A stretch of DNA of 64,000 bases from Micromonospora sp. NBC_01813 (GTDB lineage Bacteria; Actinomycetota; Actinomycetes; Mycobacteriales; Micromonosporaceae): contig NZ_CP109067.1 of the NCBI RefSeq assembly GCF_035917335.1, positions 6,013,001 to 6,077,000 on the forward strand, given 5' to 3'. The first letter of the stretch is position 1. Every line of letters starts with the position of its first letter. This document shows, in pieces, positions 6,630 to 14,886 of this stretch. The translations under genes were made by a program, and so were the position numbers. The notes under the pieces were generated by a model. The model saw only the letters and a program-made list of their open reading frames with translations, did not search any database and was not told where the DNA came from.

Positions 6630-8393
6630 TCAGCGGATCGTGATCGGCTCCTCGGCGAGCCTCGCGGCCAGCGGTTGCTCCGGCACGATCCACGGGTCGT
6701 GCGGTGCGCCGCCCGGGTCGGCCCGCCAGCGCCGGCAGACCCGGTCGACCGCCATCGGGAAGATGGTCAACGAGCCGTCCGCGGCGATCCGCATCCGGAC
6801 GAAGCTCTTCGAATCCTCGATGCCCTGCCCGGCGAAGAGCTCGTTGACGTTGACGTTGAAGGCGCTGGCCAGCACCAGGTAAGCGGCGGTCAACTGGGTG
6901 GCGACCAGTCCGGCGACCGGGCCGTAGACCACGGCGGCGGCGACCACCGGCAGCGGCCAGGGCCAGTCGACGAACGGCAGGTCCAGCCAGATCTCCGCGC
7001 CCACCCAGGCGAGCGCGATCTGCGCGACGCCGTGCCCGATCCCGAGCAGCCAGTGCCGGGAGTTTCGCACCCCGCTGGCGCTGGGTGGCTTGGCGAAGAC
7101 CACCGAGGCGGCCAGGGTGAGCAGCACCATGGCGGCCAGCGGGATGCTGAACAGCCGCTGGTTGTCGGGGTTGCTCCAGGAGACGATCACGCCGGCGATG
7201 GCGAGCATCAGCAGGACCTGCAGGGTGCCGAGCAGGGCCGCGAAGCCAGGATTGCGGCGCGGCAGCAGGTGGAAGATCCCCCAGCGGTAGCGGCGTGACC
7301 TGGCCGGCTCCGGGTAGCGGCTGGCGAGGTCGTACTCGCGTCGTGGGCTGGCGTTGCGGGTGATCGTGTCGACCGGCGGCACGGTGATCTGCTCCGGCAG
7401 CGTGTGGGTCGCGGAGAGGTAGGCGCCGCCCCCACCGCAGGTGATCAGCTGGCGGTCCGGGTGCGCGTACCGGGCATAGTGGTGCATGTCGCCGGAGATC
7501 ATCACCGGCACCCGGGCACCGGTCGGTTTGATGATCGTACGGATGAAGTAGTCCACCGCGTCGTAGGCCTGATGGTCGACGGCGGCCTTGACCCAGGTCG
7601 GCTCCGGCACCGCCAGGATGACCCGGTCATTCGGGCCGAGCTGCTGCGCCGCCTTCTCGAAGTACATCAACTGCGGATCATCCAGGTACGCGCCGAACTG
7701 CTCGTCGATCGCGTACAGCCACCAGTTGTTGGGCAGCCGGGCCGCGAAGTAGGACCGCTTCTGCTCGGTCCGCCAGCCGCCGATCGAGGCGTCCTTACGG
7801 CGGGCGAACAGCCGCAGGAAGGCGGTCAGTCCGTCGTACCAGTCGTGGTTGCCAGGGATCGCGTACAGCGTCGGTTGGGGCCGGTCGGTCGGGGCCTTCG
7901 GGAACGCCGCCTGGTACGGACCCTTGCAGCGGTCCTCGTACGCTTCGCCGCTGGCCGACGGATAGACCTGGTCGCCGCCCATCACCAACAGGTCCCCGCG
8001 GCGCAGCCGGCCGGCGCCGGCGACGTCGAGGTCCGGCTGCGCCAGCAGGTACGCCATGGAGTAGGTCGCCGGGAACCCGTCACCGAGGTCGGCCACGTAG
8101 TCGATCCACAGTTCACCGTCGACCGCGTCGTGGGAGTGCAGGTCGCTGGGGAGCGCGCCCTGCAACTCCCGCTTGTCCAGGTACGCGCCGAGCAGGATGG
8201 CGAGCAGGGTGCGCAGTCCGGTGCCGAGCAGCAGCATCGGGGCCAGCCAGGGCACTGGCGGCTGCGGGGTGAAGCCGAGCTCTTTCGGGTCGAGTGACTC
8301 CGGTCGGTGGTGACCGACGCTGGTCGGATCGGCAGGGCCGTCGGGGCCGGCTGGGCCGGCAGTGGGCACGGGCGTGGTCGGATCGTCCGTCAC
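6630..8393 (-). CDS. Membrane-associated metallophosphoesterase
   Basis: 587 aa calcineurin-like phosphoesterase. Metal-binding motifs are visible: G-G-D-Q-V-Y-P (about 153-159), P-G-N-H-D-W-Y (about 204-210) and S-G-D-M-H-H-Y (about 299-305). A hydrophobic stretch near residues 50-75 and several C-terminal segments (about 385-500) suggest membrane attachment. The substrate is unknown. The start GTG 8393 follows a TAGGCT box by 8 bases, consistent with a leaderless transcript. Fragments of its 3' end are found after DUF397 copies 1 and 2. Confidence 0.85.
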   Translation of the reverse strand: MTDDPTTPVPTAGPAGPDGPADPTSVGHHRPESLDPKELGFTPQPPVPWLAPMLLLGTGLRTLLAILLGAYLDKRELQGALPSDLHSHDAVDGELWIDYVADLGDGFPATYSMAYLLAQPDLDVAGAGRLRRGDLLVMGGDQVYPSASGEAYEDRCKGPYQAAFPKAPTDRPQPTLYAIPGNHDWYDGLTAFLRLFARRKDASIGGWRTEQKRSYFAARLPNNWWLYAIDEQFGAYLDDPQLMYFEKAAQQLGPNDRVILAVPEPTWVKAAVDHQAYDAVDYFIRTIIKPTGARVPVMISGDMHHYARYAHPDRQLITCGGGGAYLSATHTLPEQITVPPVDTITRNASPRREYDLASRYPEPARSRRYRWGIFHLLPRRNPGFAALLGTLQVLLMLAIAGVIVSWSNPDNQRLFSIPLAAMVLLTLAASVVFAKPPSASGVRNSRHWLLGIGHGVAQIALAWVGAEIWLDLPFVDWPWPLPVVAAAVVYGPVAGLVATQLTAAYLVLASAFNVNVNELFAGQGIEDSKSFVRMRIAADGSLTIFPMAVDRVCRRWRADPGGAPHDPWIVPEQPLAARLAEEPITIR

Positions 8394-8530
8394 ACGTCCG
8401 GAGCCTACTGGCGGTCATCGAACTCTGTCACCTGGCGGTTGTCCACGTTTGTGCCCACTTGACCGGTGAACCGGTCCGGGGCGGGCGGCGGGCGGGGCGG
8501 CCGTCAGGTGCCGTACACTGGTTGATCGTT

Positions 8531-8603
8531 GCCGCCTTAGCTCAGTCGGCAGAGCGACGCACTCGTAATGCGTAGGTCGACGGTTCGATTCCGTCAGGCG
8601 GCT
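8531..8603 (+). tRNA. tRNA-Thr (anticodon CGT)
   Basis: A 73-nt cloverleaf. The acceptor arms GCCGCCT (8531-8537) and AGGCGGC (8596-8602) pair fully, the anticodon loop reads CTCGTAA, and the T-arm contains GGTTCGATTCC. The anticodon CGT reads ACG (Thr). No CCA is encoded. Its 3' part is duplicated at 39723-39760, marking it as an integration site. Confidence 0.97.
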
Positions 8604-8607
8604 CAGA
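8570..8607 (+). repeat. Putative attL: tRNA-Thr 3' end direct repeat
   Basis: The 38 bases from 8570 (GCGTAGGTCGACGG...) to 8607 (...GGCGGCTCAGA) recur without mismatch at 39723-39760. Weaker similarity continues through a downstream hairpin and the TTTTCATCGATG and CCCCGAAAACC blocks for about 110 bases. Duplication of a tRNA 3' end is the usual trace of site-specific integration; the 31.1 kb between the copies hold the peptide cluster. Confidence 0.85.
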
Positions 8608-8649
8608 TGAGGCACTGACCAGCAGATTCGCTGGTCAGTGTCTCATTTT
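8608..8649 (+). terminator. Intrinsic terminator after tRNA-Thr
   Basis: TGAGGCACTGACCAGC and its complement form a 16-bp stem with one G-U pair, a 6-base loop and a TTTT tail, starting 5 bases after the tRNA. Confidence 0.88.
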
Positions 8650-9450
8650 CATCGATGGAGTTTTGAATTACCCCCCGAAAACCTCCAGGATGACGGTTGA
8701 GTGGAGCCGCCCGAGCTTGATGTCGAGGTCACGTAGGGGCGCTATGATCTTGGTGTTTCTCTCGCCTGATTCGGCTGGGTCTCACTGCATCTAAGCGGGT
8801 TGGTGCCGACAGTGCCGCGACGCTGCTCGTCGTTGCAGTCGACAAACCTGAAACGGCGGCCTGCGGGCGGCCTTCGCGGCTCGGTGTGGGGTGAGTCCGG
8901 CGCTGGGATCTTGGAGTCAGAGGCGGCGCCACCGGATCGACTGCGGCGGATGCTTCGGGCAGGCATATCGGGCCGCTGCCGACGGGCTGATCGTAGGCGA
9001 CCGCCTGCGGCGCACGCCCGCAGGCCGCCTCTGCGAGGCGTCCGGGCCGTGACCGGCTGTCAGTCCCAGAGCCGGCGTCGGCGGCGATGCATCCGGCGGT
9101 GGTCACGGTGCCGAGGGCGCCGCTGGCAACCGGAGATGACCGGCAGCGGCTTCGGCTGTTGTGGGCGCGCTCATGGCGGGCAGTGTCGCGATGGCAGTCT
9201 TCGGTGGCGAGTAGGCTCGAGGCGACGTCGATGCCGATGGGCGTGTCGTCCATGCCCAACAAACGCGTAGGACCGGGGAGGAACTGGCGACGCGCCTGGC
9301 GGAGGTGGATCAGGACGGGCGCTCGCCGTCCTGGCCGGCATGGTGTCCCGACCCTCGCCTACGGGGCGCCGGGCAGTACCCAGCCGACAAGGCTCGACAG
9401 GTAATCGAAAGGTGCACTCGCAGCAGCCGCCCGAGCCGGGTTGGCCACCC
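8650..9450. other. No supported gene; degraded DNA at the left end of the island
   Basis: Several overlapping frames exist on both strands, including a 177-codon one on the minus strand (8729-9262), but none has a recognisable motif, a good ribosome-binding site or a protein-like composition. A CCCCCCGAAAACC block just inside the left end also occurs near 39594, just inside the right end. The stretch probably contains decayed mobile DNA. Confidence 0.5.
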
Positions 9451-10443
9451 TCACCGCTGGGCCTCTCCCTCAAAGAGCAGCTCACCGGGGCGGATCACCT
9501 GATGCCGCAGCAGGCGCGCACCGGCCCGGACAAACAGGCTCTCATACTCCTCCATCGTGCGCAGCCGCCCGCCGGAGAAGACCATCAGCTGCAGATCCTT
9601 GAGTAGCGCGGGCAGCCCGGCGTCCGCGAGCACCTCGTCGACGACCAGCACCCGCTCTCCGTGCGCGAGGCAGCGGCGGATTAGCCGAGCTGAGTCGTCG
9701 TCGCTCCAGCTATGCACGACCGCCGACAGGAGATAGACATCTCCGTCAGTGGGCACACCAGAGCGGAAGTCTCCGGCGATGACGTCGCATCGGTCCGCGA
9801 CGCCTAACTCATCGAGCACGGAGGCCGCGCCCTCGACCGCGTACGGCAGATCGGTCAGCGTCCCACGCAGGTGCGGATGCCGGCCCAGGACCACACCGAG
9901 GATCGCACCCCGGCCGCCGCCGACGTCCACGAGATGCCGCGAGCCGGAGAAGTCGAACGCGTCCGCGATCGCCGCGCCGCGCAACCTCGCCTCGTCGGTG
10001 ACCCTCGACATCATCGTGTCGCCGGTGCCGGGCGTGCAGTCAAAATAGTCGAACGAGTTGGCGCCGTACTCGGTCTCGAACGCCGACATGCCGGAGCTGA
10101 CCGTCTCCAGTAACCGGCCCCACGGACCCCAGTGCCAGGGCTCGCCAACGGCGCGCACCCGCCCCCACTGCGAGCCCTCAGCAGCCTTGCGCAGCAACCG
10201 GCCGCGGTCCGTCAGCTCCTGCAGACCGCCGCACCCCTCGACGACCAGGCCCATCGCGCCCGCGACCCGCAGCAGGCGCCGCAGCGACGGCGGGTGGACA
10301 CCACAGCGGCCGGCCAGCGTATCGGGGGTGGCCGGGCCGGCGGCGAGCAGGTCGGCGACGCCCAACTCGGCGAAGACGTACAGCGCCTGGCTGAGCCGGT
10401 AGCCGAGCGCCACCGACCGGAGGTATGCGATATCGGACGTCAT
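9451..10443 (-). CDS. SAM-dependent O-methyltransferase
   Basis: 330 aa of the plant-type/acetylserotonin O-methyltransferase group. An N-terminal winged-helix dimerisation region (about 10-95) is followed by a Rossmann domain with L-V-D-V-G-G-G-R-G (about 168-176) and an acidic D-L-P-Y-A after strand 2. These enzymes methylate hydroxyl groups of small metabolites. ATG 10443 is chosen because GAGGGA lies 7 bases upstream; a TTG at 10446 is less likely. It is the last gene of the minus-strand operon, 4 bases after the carrier protein, so its substrate may be carrier-bound or a late intermediate. Confidence 0.88.
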   Translation of the reverse strand: MTSDIAYLRSVALGYRLSQALYVFAELGVADLLAAGPATPDTLAGRCGVHPPSLRRLLRVAGAMGLVVEGCGGLQELTDRGRLLRKAAEGSQWGRVRAVGEPWHWGPWGRLLETVSSGMSAFETEYGANSFDYFDCTPGTGDTMMSRVTDEARLRGAAIADAFDFSGSRHLVDVGGGRGAILGVVLGRHPHLRGTLTDLPYAVEGAASVLDELGVADRCDVIAGDFRSGVPTDGDVYLLSAVVHSWSDDDSARLIRRCLAHGERVLVVDEVLADAGLPALLKDLQLMVFSGGRLRTMEEYESLFVRAGARLLRHQVIRPGELLFEGEAQR

Positions 10444-10447
10444 CAAC

Positions 10448-10726
10448 TCATCCCTCCGCCGTCACGGGCGCCAACGGGGTAGCACCGGCGTCGGCCAGCA
10501 TCTTCCACAGGCCGCCGACGTTGGTGGTGACAAAGTCCATCAGCCTGTCGTCGGCGATCGTCACCGCGTACTCGCCCTCCAGGTCGAGCAGCAGGCTGAC
10601 GGTGGCCATCGAGTCGAGGCCGTGCTCGGCGAGGCTCATCTCCGGGGTGAGCTCGGCACCCTCGTCGATGGTCAGGTACGTGCGTAGCAGGTTCTCGAAG
10701 CCGGGCGGCCACCGTGTGTCGGTCAT
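10448..10726 (-). CDS. Free-standing acyl/aminoacyl carrier protein
   Basis: 92 aa with the phosphopantetheine site G-L-D-S-M (Ser39), the usual size and helical pattern of a carrier protein. It holds an acyl or aminoacyl group as a thioester. ATG 10726 overlaps the ligase stop by 4 bases (ATGA), so the two are translationally coupled, and the partnership of a tRNA-synthetase-like ligase with an adjacent carrier protein is known from amino acid:carrier-protein ligases. A longer frame to 10837 runs inside the ligase gene and is not used. Confidence 0.9.
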   Translation of the reverse strand: MTDTRWPPGFENLLRTYLTIDEGAELTPEMSLAEHGLDSMATVSLLLDLEGEYAVTIADDRLMDFVTTNVGGLWKMLADAGATPLAPVTAEG

Positions 10727-11919
10727 CGGGGATCCCCAAGCATCTCGGCGCGCAGCCGCGCGGGCCATCCGGCGATGTCGGCGCCGTACCGACAGAAGAA
10801 CGCGAAAGTAAGGCGCTCCAAGCCGAAACCGGCGCACGCGGTGTGCGCGATCGCGCCGTCCGGCAGCAGGATACCGTACGGCTCACCAAACGTGGTGCCG
10901 TGCACGTTGAAGGACGCGACCGAGATCATACGCCCCTGCTCGGCCGGTAGCCGCAGCTCGTACTTGAGCCGGTTGAGCCGCTGGGCCAGCGCTCGACGCG
11001 GCACGGCCGGACCGGCGAAGAACGGGTCTTCCGCCGACTCCGCAGTGCCAGCCAGACCCAGTTCCTCGGCCAGCTCGCAGGCGGCGGCCAGCATCTCCGC
11101 GCGTATCCCAGCGGCGGAGGCCTCGTCGCTGATAACGACGATCTCCCGGATCGTGAAGTCCCACAGCCGTTCCAGGGATCGGTGGTAGCGGGACTCGAAA
11201 CGGAAGGACTTGCCACGGGCGGTGATCACGGTGGTGCCGACGGGCAGCGTCTGGCCACTGAACTGTTTATACGTGTGGAAACACATCGTCGGTGGCAGGC
11301 AGTAGCCGGTGTGCGTGCCGTACCGCTGCAGCAGGTTGGCGGGATCGTCGCCACGCTCCAGCGCGGCCACGAACGCGCGGTAGACGTCGATGTCGGCACA
11401 AAGCCGTCCGGCCGACATGATCAACTGCGGGAAAGAGTTCAGATACCCGCCCCGACGCAGGGTGTCCGTACTGATCAGAGTGGGGTAGCGGTACTCCACC
11501 GCGCCGAACCGCTCGACCGCGATCCGGGTCACCCGGGCGTCCAGCGCCGCGAGCACGGTCGTGAACGGCGGTCCTACGGCGATCGCGCCGTCGCCCATCT
11601 GGTGCACGATCCCGCCCGTGACCAGCGCGTCGAAGACCCCGTCGGCCGGCTCCACTGCGTGCGGGGAGCGCCAGGCGACCTCGGGTGTGACGAGCCGCTG
11701 CGGCCGGACCTCGGCGTCGTTGACCTCGTCCAGCCGTCGGGCCAGCATCGCAGGGTCGGCGTCGCCGGTCGTGGTCACCCGGACCCCGACCACCTCGTCG
11801 CCGTGGTGAACCAGGTCGAATGTGTCGATGTCGGGGGCCAGGTAGTACACGCGTCGGGCGAGTTGCTCGCCGTGCGCCGCAGGGACCGGCCTGGCCAGCT
11901 CCACCACGTAAGTGGGCAT
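10723..11919 (-). CDS. Amino acid:[carrier protein] ligase (class II aaRS-like)
   Basis: About 398 aa. It resembles the catalytic domain of archaeal-type seryl-tRNA synthetases that lack tRNA-binding parts. Visible features: C-F-H-T-Y-K-Q-F (zinc Cys), R-F-E-S-R-Y-H (class II motif 2, with the zinc Glu) and T-A-C-A-G-F-G-L-E-R-L (zinc Cys plus motif 3). Known members (such as Bradyrhizobium Bll0957) activate Gly or Ala with ATP and load it on a dedicated carrier protein; here the carrier protein overlaps by 4 bases. Which amino acid is used cannot be read from sequence by eye. ATG 11919 has GAAGGTGA upstream; ATG 11937 is an alternative. Confidence 0.88.
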   Translation of the reverse strand: MPTYVVELARPVPAAHGEQLARRVYYLAPDIDTFDLVHHGDEVVGVRVTTTGDADPAMLARRLDEVNDAEVRPQRLVTPEVAWRSPHAVEPADGVFDALVTGGIVHQMGDGAIAVGPPFTTVLAALDARVTRIAVERFGAVEYRYPTLISTDTLRRGGYLNSFPQLIMSAGRLCADIDVYRAFVAALERGDDPANLLQRYGTHTGYCLPPTMCFHTYKQFSGQTLPVGTTVITARGKSFRFESRYHRSLERLWDFTIREIVVISDEASAAGIRAEMLAAACELAEELGLAGTAESAEDPFFAGPAVPRRALAQRLNRLKYELRLPAEQGRMISVASFNVHGTTFGEPYGILLPDGAIAHTACAGFGLERLTFAFFCRYGADIAGWPARLRAEMLGDPR

Positions 11920-11936
11920 GTCACCTTCTCGGATCA

Positions 11937-13076
11937 TCAGATCAGCGTGACCGACCTGTCTAACATGGACAAAACACCCACGCCGACCAGCAGCGCGTCG
12001 TTGGCGTGGTTGAGGCTCGCCGAGCGCAGGTCGCGGAAGTGCCGCTCCAGCGGGATGGGGGAGTTCCGCAGGTAGCCGGTCCGCAGACCGGCGATCTGGA
12101 TCAGCTGGTTGACTGCCTGAAAGGTCAGCTCCGAGGCAGCGATCTTCAGTGTGTTGAGTTGCAGGCGCACCTGCGAGCCGCTCAGCGAGGTGCCGTCGGT
12201 CCGGGCACGCTCGACCTCCTCGCGCATGCGGGTGAGGTAGGCGCTAACCAGTTCCAGCGACACCCGAACCCGGCCGATCCGGGCGTACTCCAGGTCCGAG
12301 CGGGCACCCCTGGCCTGCGCACGGACCACCTCGGCGAGCGCGCCGCGGGCCGTTCCCAGCCAACATGCCGACCAGCCCAGATGCGACAACGGCACCATCG
12401 ACTCCCGGGCCACCTCGGCGAAACGACCGGGTGCCCCGACCACGTGGTACCGCGGCACCGACCCCTTGAGCGTCATGCCGATGCTGGCGGTGCCGCGCAC
12501 CCCGAGGGAGTGCCAGTCGCTGGTGATCTCCGTCCGCAGGTCGCTGCGGTCGGCGTAGACCAGCGAGACCTCCGATTCGGCGGCGTCCGGCGCCGCCCGC
12601 ATGGTGACCAGGTAGCCGTCCGCGTGCTCGCCGCCGGTGACGACAGGCGCGCTGCGCTCGATGAGCAGCCGGTCGCCGTCGACGTGCAGCGGCGTGCCGG
12701 CGCTGAAGAGGTCCGCCTTGCGGCCCCGCTCGCTGGTCACAGACGCGATGTAGACTTCGCCGGCGGCGACCCGGGGGAGCAGGGCGGCGCGCAGCTCGGG
12801 CGTGCCGTGCCGGACGATCGCGTCGACCTGAAAGCAATGCATCGCCCAGATCTGCGCGGTCGACAGGCAGTGTGCGGCGAGACCCGTCGCCACCTCGACG
12901 AACGTGGCCAATTCCGCGCCCAGGCCGCCGTACTCGCCCGGGACCAGCAGGCCGAGCAGCCCGTGCGTGCGGATCGCGCTCATCGCCTCGCTGGGGAAGG
13001 TCGCGCTCTCGTCGTGCGAGGACGCGTGCGCACGCGCCACCGGCGCGACTGGCGCGAGCAACTCCTCGGCGCTCAT
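11937..13076 (-). CDS. Acyl-CoA dehydrogenase-like flavoenzyme
   Basis: 379 aa, a full-length acyl-CoA dehydrogenase fold: N-terminal helical domain with L-L-V-P-G-E-Y-G-G-L-G-A-E (about 49-61), middle beta domain with L-G-V-R-G-T-A-S-I-G (about 209-218), and C-terminal four-helix domain with Q-L-I-Q-I-A-G. In natural-product clusters such flavoproteins often oxidise substrates tethered to carrier proteins, for example prolyl- or seryl-carrier substrates. With the amino acid ligase and carrier protein directly downstream, an aminoacyl-carrier substrate is the natural proposal. It overlaps the pyruvate-kinase-like gene by 4 bases. Confidence 0.85.
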   Translation of the reverse strand: MSAEELLAPVAPVARAHASSHDESATFPSEAMSAIRTHGLLGLLVPGEYGGLGAELATFVEVATGLAAHCLSTAQIWAMHCFQVDAIVRHGTPELRAALLPRVAAGEVYIASVTSERGRKADLFSAGTPLHVDGDRLLIERSAPVVTGGEHADGYLVTMRAAPDAAESEVSLVYADRSDLRTEITSDWHSLGVRGTASIGMTLKGSVPRYHVVGAPGRFAEVARESMVPLSHLGWSACWLGTARGALAEVVRAQARGARSDLEYARIGRVRVSLELVSAYLTRMREEVERARTDGTSLSGSQVRLQLNTLKIAASELTFQAVNQLIQIAGLRTGYLRNSPIPLERHFRDLRSASLNHANDALLVGVGVLSMLDRSVTLI

Positions 13077-14110
13077 GACCCGGCCGCCGTGGCCTGGCCC
13101 CGCACATCGACGCCGTCGTGCTCGGTGCGTTCGATGATCCGGCGCAGTACGTCGACCACGTGCACCGGATGCCTGCCGTACCCGGTCTCGCCGGTCAGCA
13201 TGAACGCCGTCGCGCCGGTCTGGATCGCGTGCGCGACGTCGGCGACCTCGGCGCGGGTGGGCCGCAGGTGGGCGCGCATCGAGTACAGCACCTGGGTGGC
13301 AACCATGCCGGTCTTGCCGCGGGCGGCGCACGCGGCAAGGATCCTGCGCTGCGCGGCCGGCACGTCCTCGAACGGCAACTCCTGGCCCAGATCGCCGCGG
13401 GCGACTATCAGACCGTCGAACGCGTCGGCTAGGGCGTCCAAGCGCTCGAGTGCGGCCCTGCTCTCGACCTTGCCGATAACCATGGCCCGGTCGCCGGCCA
13501 GCGCCCGTACCGCCTCATGGTCCTGGGGCGTCTCGGCGAACGACAGGGCAACCTCCTCCACGCCGAGCTCCAGCGCGAAACGCAGGTCGTCGGCGTCCCG
13601 CTCGCTCAGCCCAGGCGTGAAGACGGTCGCGCCGGGCAACGTGACGCCCCGGCCATCGGTGACCGGCCCCCCATCGGCGACCACGCAGCGCAGCAGGCCA
13701 TGGCGCACCTCGCGTACGGTTAACACAATCGTCCCGTCGTCGATCAGGACCGTCGCACCAGTGCGGACCTTCGACGGGTTCCACGGGTGGGTGATCCAGG
13801 TGCGGTCCCCCGCGAGCGGACCGGGCCACGCGGTGAGCGTGACTTCGTCGCCGGTGGCCCAGTGCGACCGTCCGTCCAGAAACCCGCCGAGGCGGTTCTT
13901 GCGGCCCTGCAGATCGGCTAGCAGGCGCACCTTGCGGCCGTTCGCGGCGGCTGCCTCACGGACCATCCGGGCCGTGGCGCGGTGCCGGTCCCGGCTGCCG
14001 TTGCTCATGCTCAACCGGACCACGTCGATGCCGGCTGCGACCAGCCCGTCAACGCAGGCCGGGGTCTCGCTGATCGGCCCGAGCGTAGCGACGATCTCGA
14101 CGGTACGCAT
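13073..14110 (-). CDS. Short pyruvate-kinase-like protein without the C-terminal domain
   Basis: 345 aa, against about 470 for bacterial pyruvate kinases. It keeps the TIM barrel and B domain (L-I-D-D-G-T-I, about 122-128), the catalytic block G-K-V-E-S (Lys214, Glu216), V-A-R-G-D-L-G (Asp240), A-T-Q-V-L-Y-S-M and R-P-T-R-A-E, and ends where the allosteric C-terminal domain would begin. The usual R-x-N-F-S-H-G loop is R-L-S-M-S-N-G and D-T-K-G-P-E-I-R is D-L-Q-G-R-K-N-R, so cation and nucleotide binding probably differ. It may transfer a phosphate or use an enolpyruvyl substrate in the pathway; function not established. Coupled to both neighbours by 1- and 4-base overlaps. Confidence 0.8.
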   Translation of the reverse strand: MRTVEIVATLGPISETPACVDGLVAAGIDVVRLSMSNGSRDRHRATARMVREAAAANGRKVRLLADLQGRKNRLGGFLDGRSHWATGDEVTLTAWPGPLAGDRTWITHPWNPSKVRTGATVLIDDGTIVLTVREVRHGLLRCVVADGGPVTDGRGVTLPGATVFTPGLSERDADDLRFALELGVEEVALSFAETPQDHEAVRALAGDRAMVIGKVESRAALERLDALADAFDGLIVARGDLGQELPFEDVPAAQRRILAACAARGKTGMVATQVLYSMRAHLRPTRAEVADVAHAIQTGATAFMLTGETGYGRHPVHVVDVLRRIIERTEHDGVDVRGQATAAGS

Positions 14111-14871
14111 CACCGGTCCGCCCTTCGAACGCTGCACCGGTGGTACTCCCGGACGTAACCCTCCGGGTCGGTGACCTCGACTGGGGTCGCGCCGTGCAGG
14201 ATGCCGGCGCTGGGAAGGTTGTTGACGAAGAGGATCTCGCCGGGGCCGAGCGGGCCGACGTTGGCACCGCACTCGGCCAGCACCGCGGACTCGTGCTCGG
14301 CGCGCAGCACCGGCTTGCTGCCCGGAGTCGGCTCCTGCGACCAGTCGAAGAGGTCGGTGAAGCCAGCGCTGTGGAGGCCCATGTAGGCGCGTACATCGGC
14401 CAGCAGCAATGCGCCGCCGTCGAAGCCGGCCGTAGGGCCGTACAGGTGCGAGAAGATAAGCGCGTCGCGATCCATGTGCAGCTTCTTGAAGCTCCACGCA
14501 TTGCCGTAGAGCTCTAGCGGAATCGCTCCGTCGGCGATCACGTTCATCTTGACCTTGTAACCGTTCCCCGGCACCTCGTCGCCGGCGGCTGGCTCGACCA
14601 GCTCCCAGACCGCTGCGAAGAGCTCCTTGTGGAACTTCCTCGCCTCCGGTATGTCAGAGGTCGCGTCGAGGCCGGTCACCAGCGCGGCACCAGGGCCCCC
14701 GTCGCGCAGCAGACGGTCCCGCACCGCCACGGCCAGCGTGCCGGGATCCGGTTGCGAGCCGGCGTCGATCCGGATCGCCTCGACCGAGAGCGCGCCGGGT
14801 GGCTCAGGCAGACCGGCCATCGCGTCCAACGCAGCCCGGCGCATCGCCTGTATGTCTATCGTGGACTGCAT
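14110..14871 (-). CDS. Putative Fe(II)/2-oxoglutarate-type oxygenase
   Basis: 253 aa. It has an H-x-D motif (His132-Met-Asp134) in K-L-H-M-D-R-D-A-L-I-F, a later His226 in I-L-H-G-A-T-P, and an Arg (241 or 245) near the end. The order and spacing match the double-stranded beta-helix oxygenases of the TauD/clavaminate-synthase group, which hydroxylate or desaturate amino-acid-like substrates. Overall similarity to a named member is not obvious, so the call rests on this triad. The start ATG 14871 has GGAGAGG upstream; the stop overlaps the next ATG by 1 base. Confidence 0.6.
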   Translation of the reverse strand: MQSTIDIQAMRRAALDAMAGLPEPPGALSVEAIRIDAGSQPDPGTLAVAVRDRLLRDGGPGAALVTGLDATSDIPEARKFHKELFAAVWELVEPAAGDEVPGNGYKVKMNVIADGAIPLELYGNAWSFKKLHMDRDALIFSHLYGPTAGFDGGALLLADVRAYMGLHSAGFTDLFDWSQEPTPGSKPVLRAEHESAVLAECGANVGPLGPGEILFVNNLPSAGILHGATPVEVTDPEGYVREYHRCSVRRADR

Positions 14872-14886
14872 AATGATCCTCTCCGG

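Noticed and set aside
8729-9262. 177-codon minus-strand frame at the left end of the island
   Set aside because: No recognisable domain or ribosome-binding site; Ser/Arg/Pro-rich. Could be a decayed gene but not supportable.
10727-10837. N-terminal extension of the carrier protein
   Set aside because: Lies inside the ligase gene and is Arg-rich; ATG 10726 with an ATGA overlap is the natural start.
13073-14110. PEP mutase (phosphonate pathway) as the identity of the pyruvate-kinase-like protein
   Set aside because: Its motifs are those of the pyruvate kinase barrel, not the isocitrate-lyase fold, so a phosphonate product is not supported.
12006-14174. 722-codon plus-strand frame opposite the acyl-CoA dehydrogenase and pyruvate-kinase-like genes
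   Set aside because: Crosses two well-supported minus-strand genes and has no domain; a GC-bias artefact.
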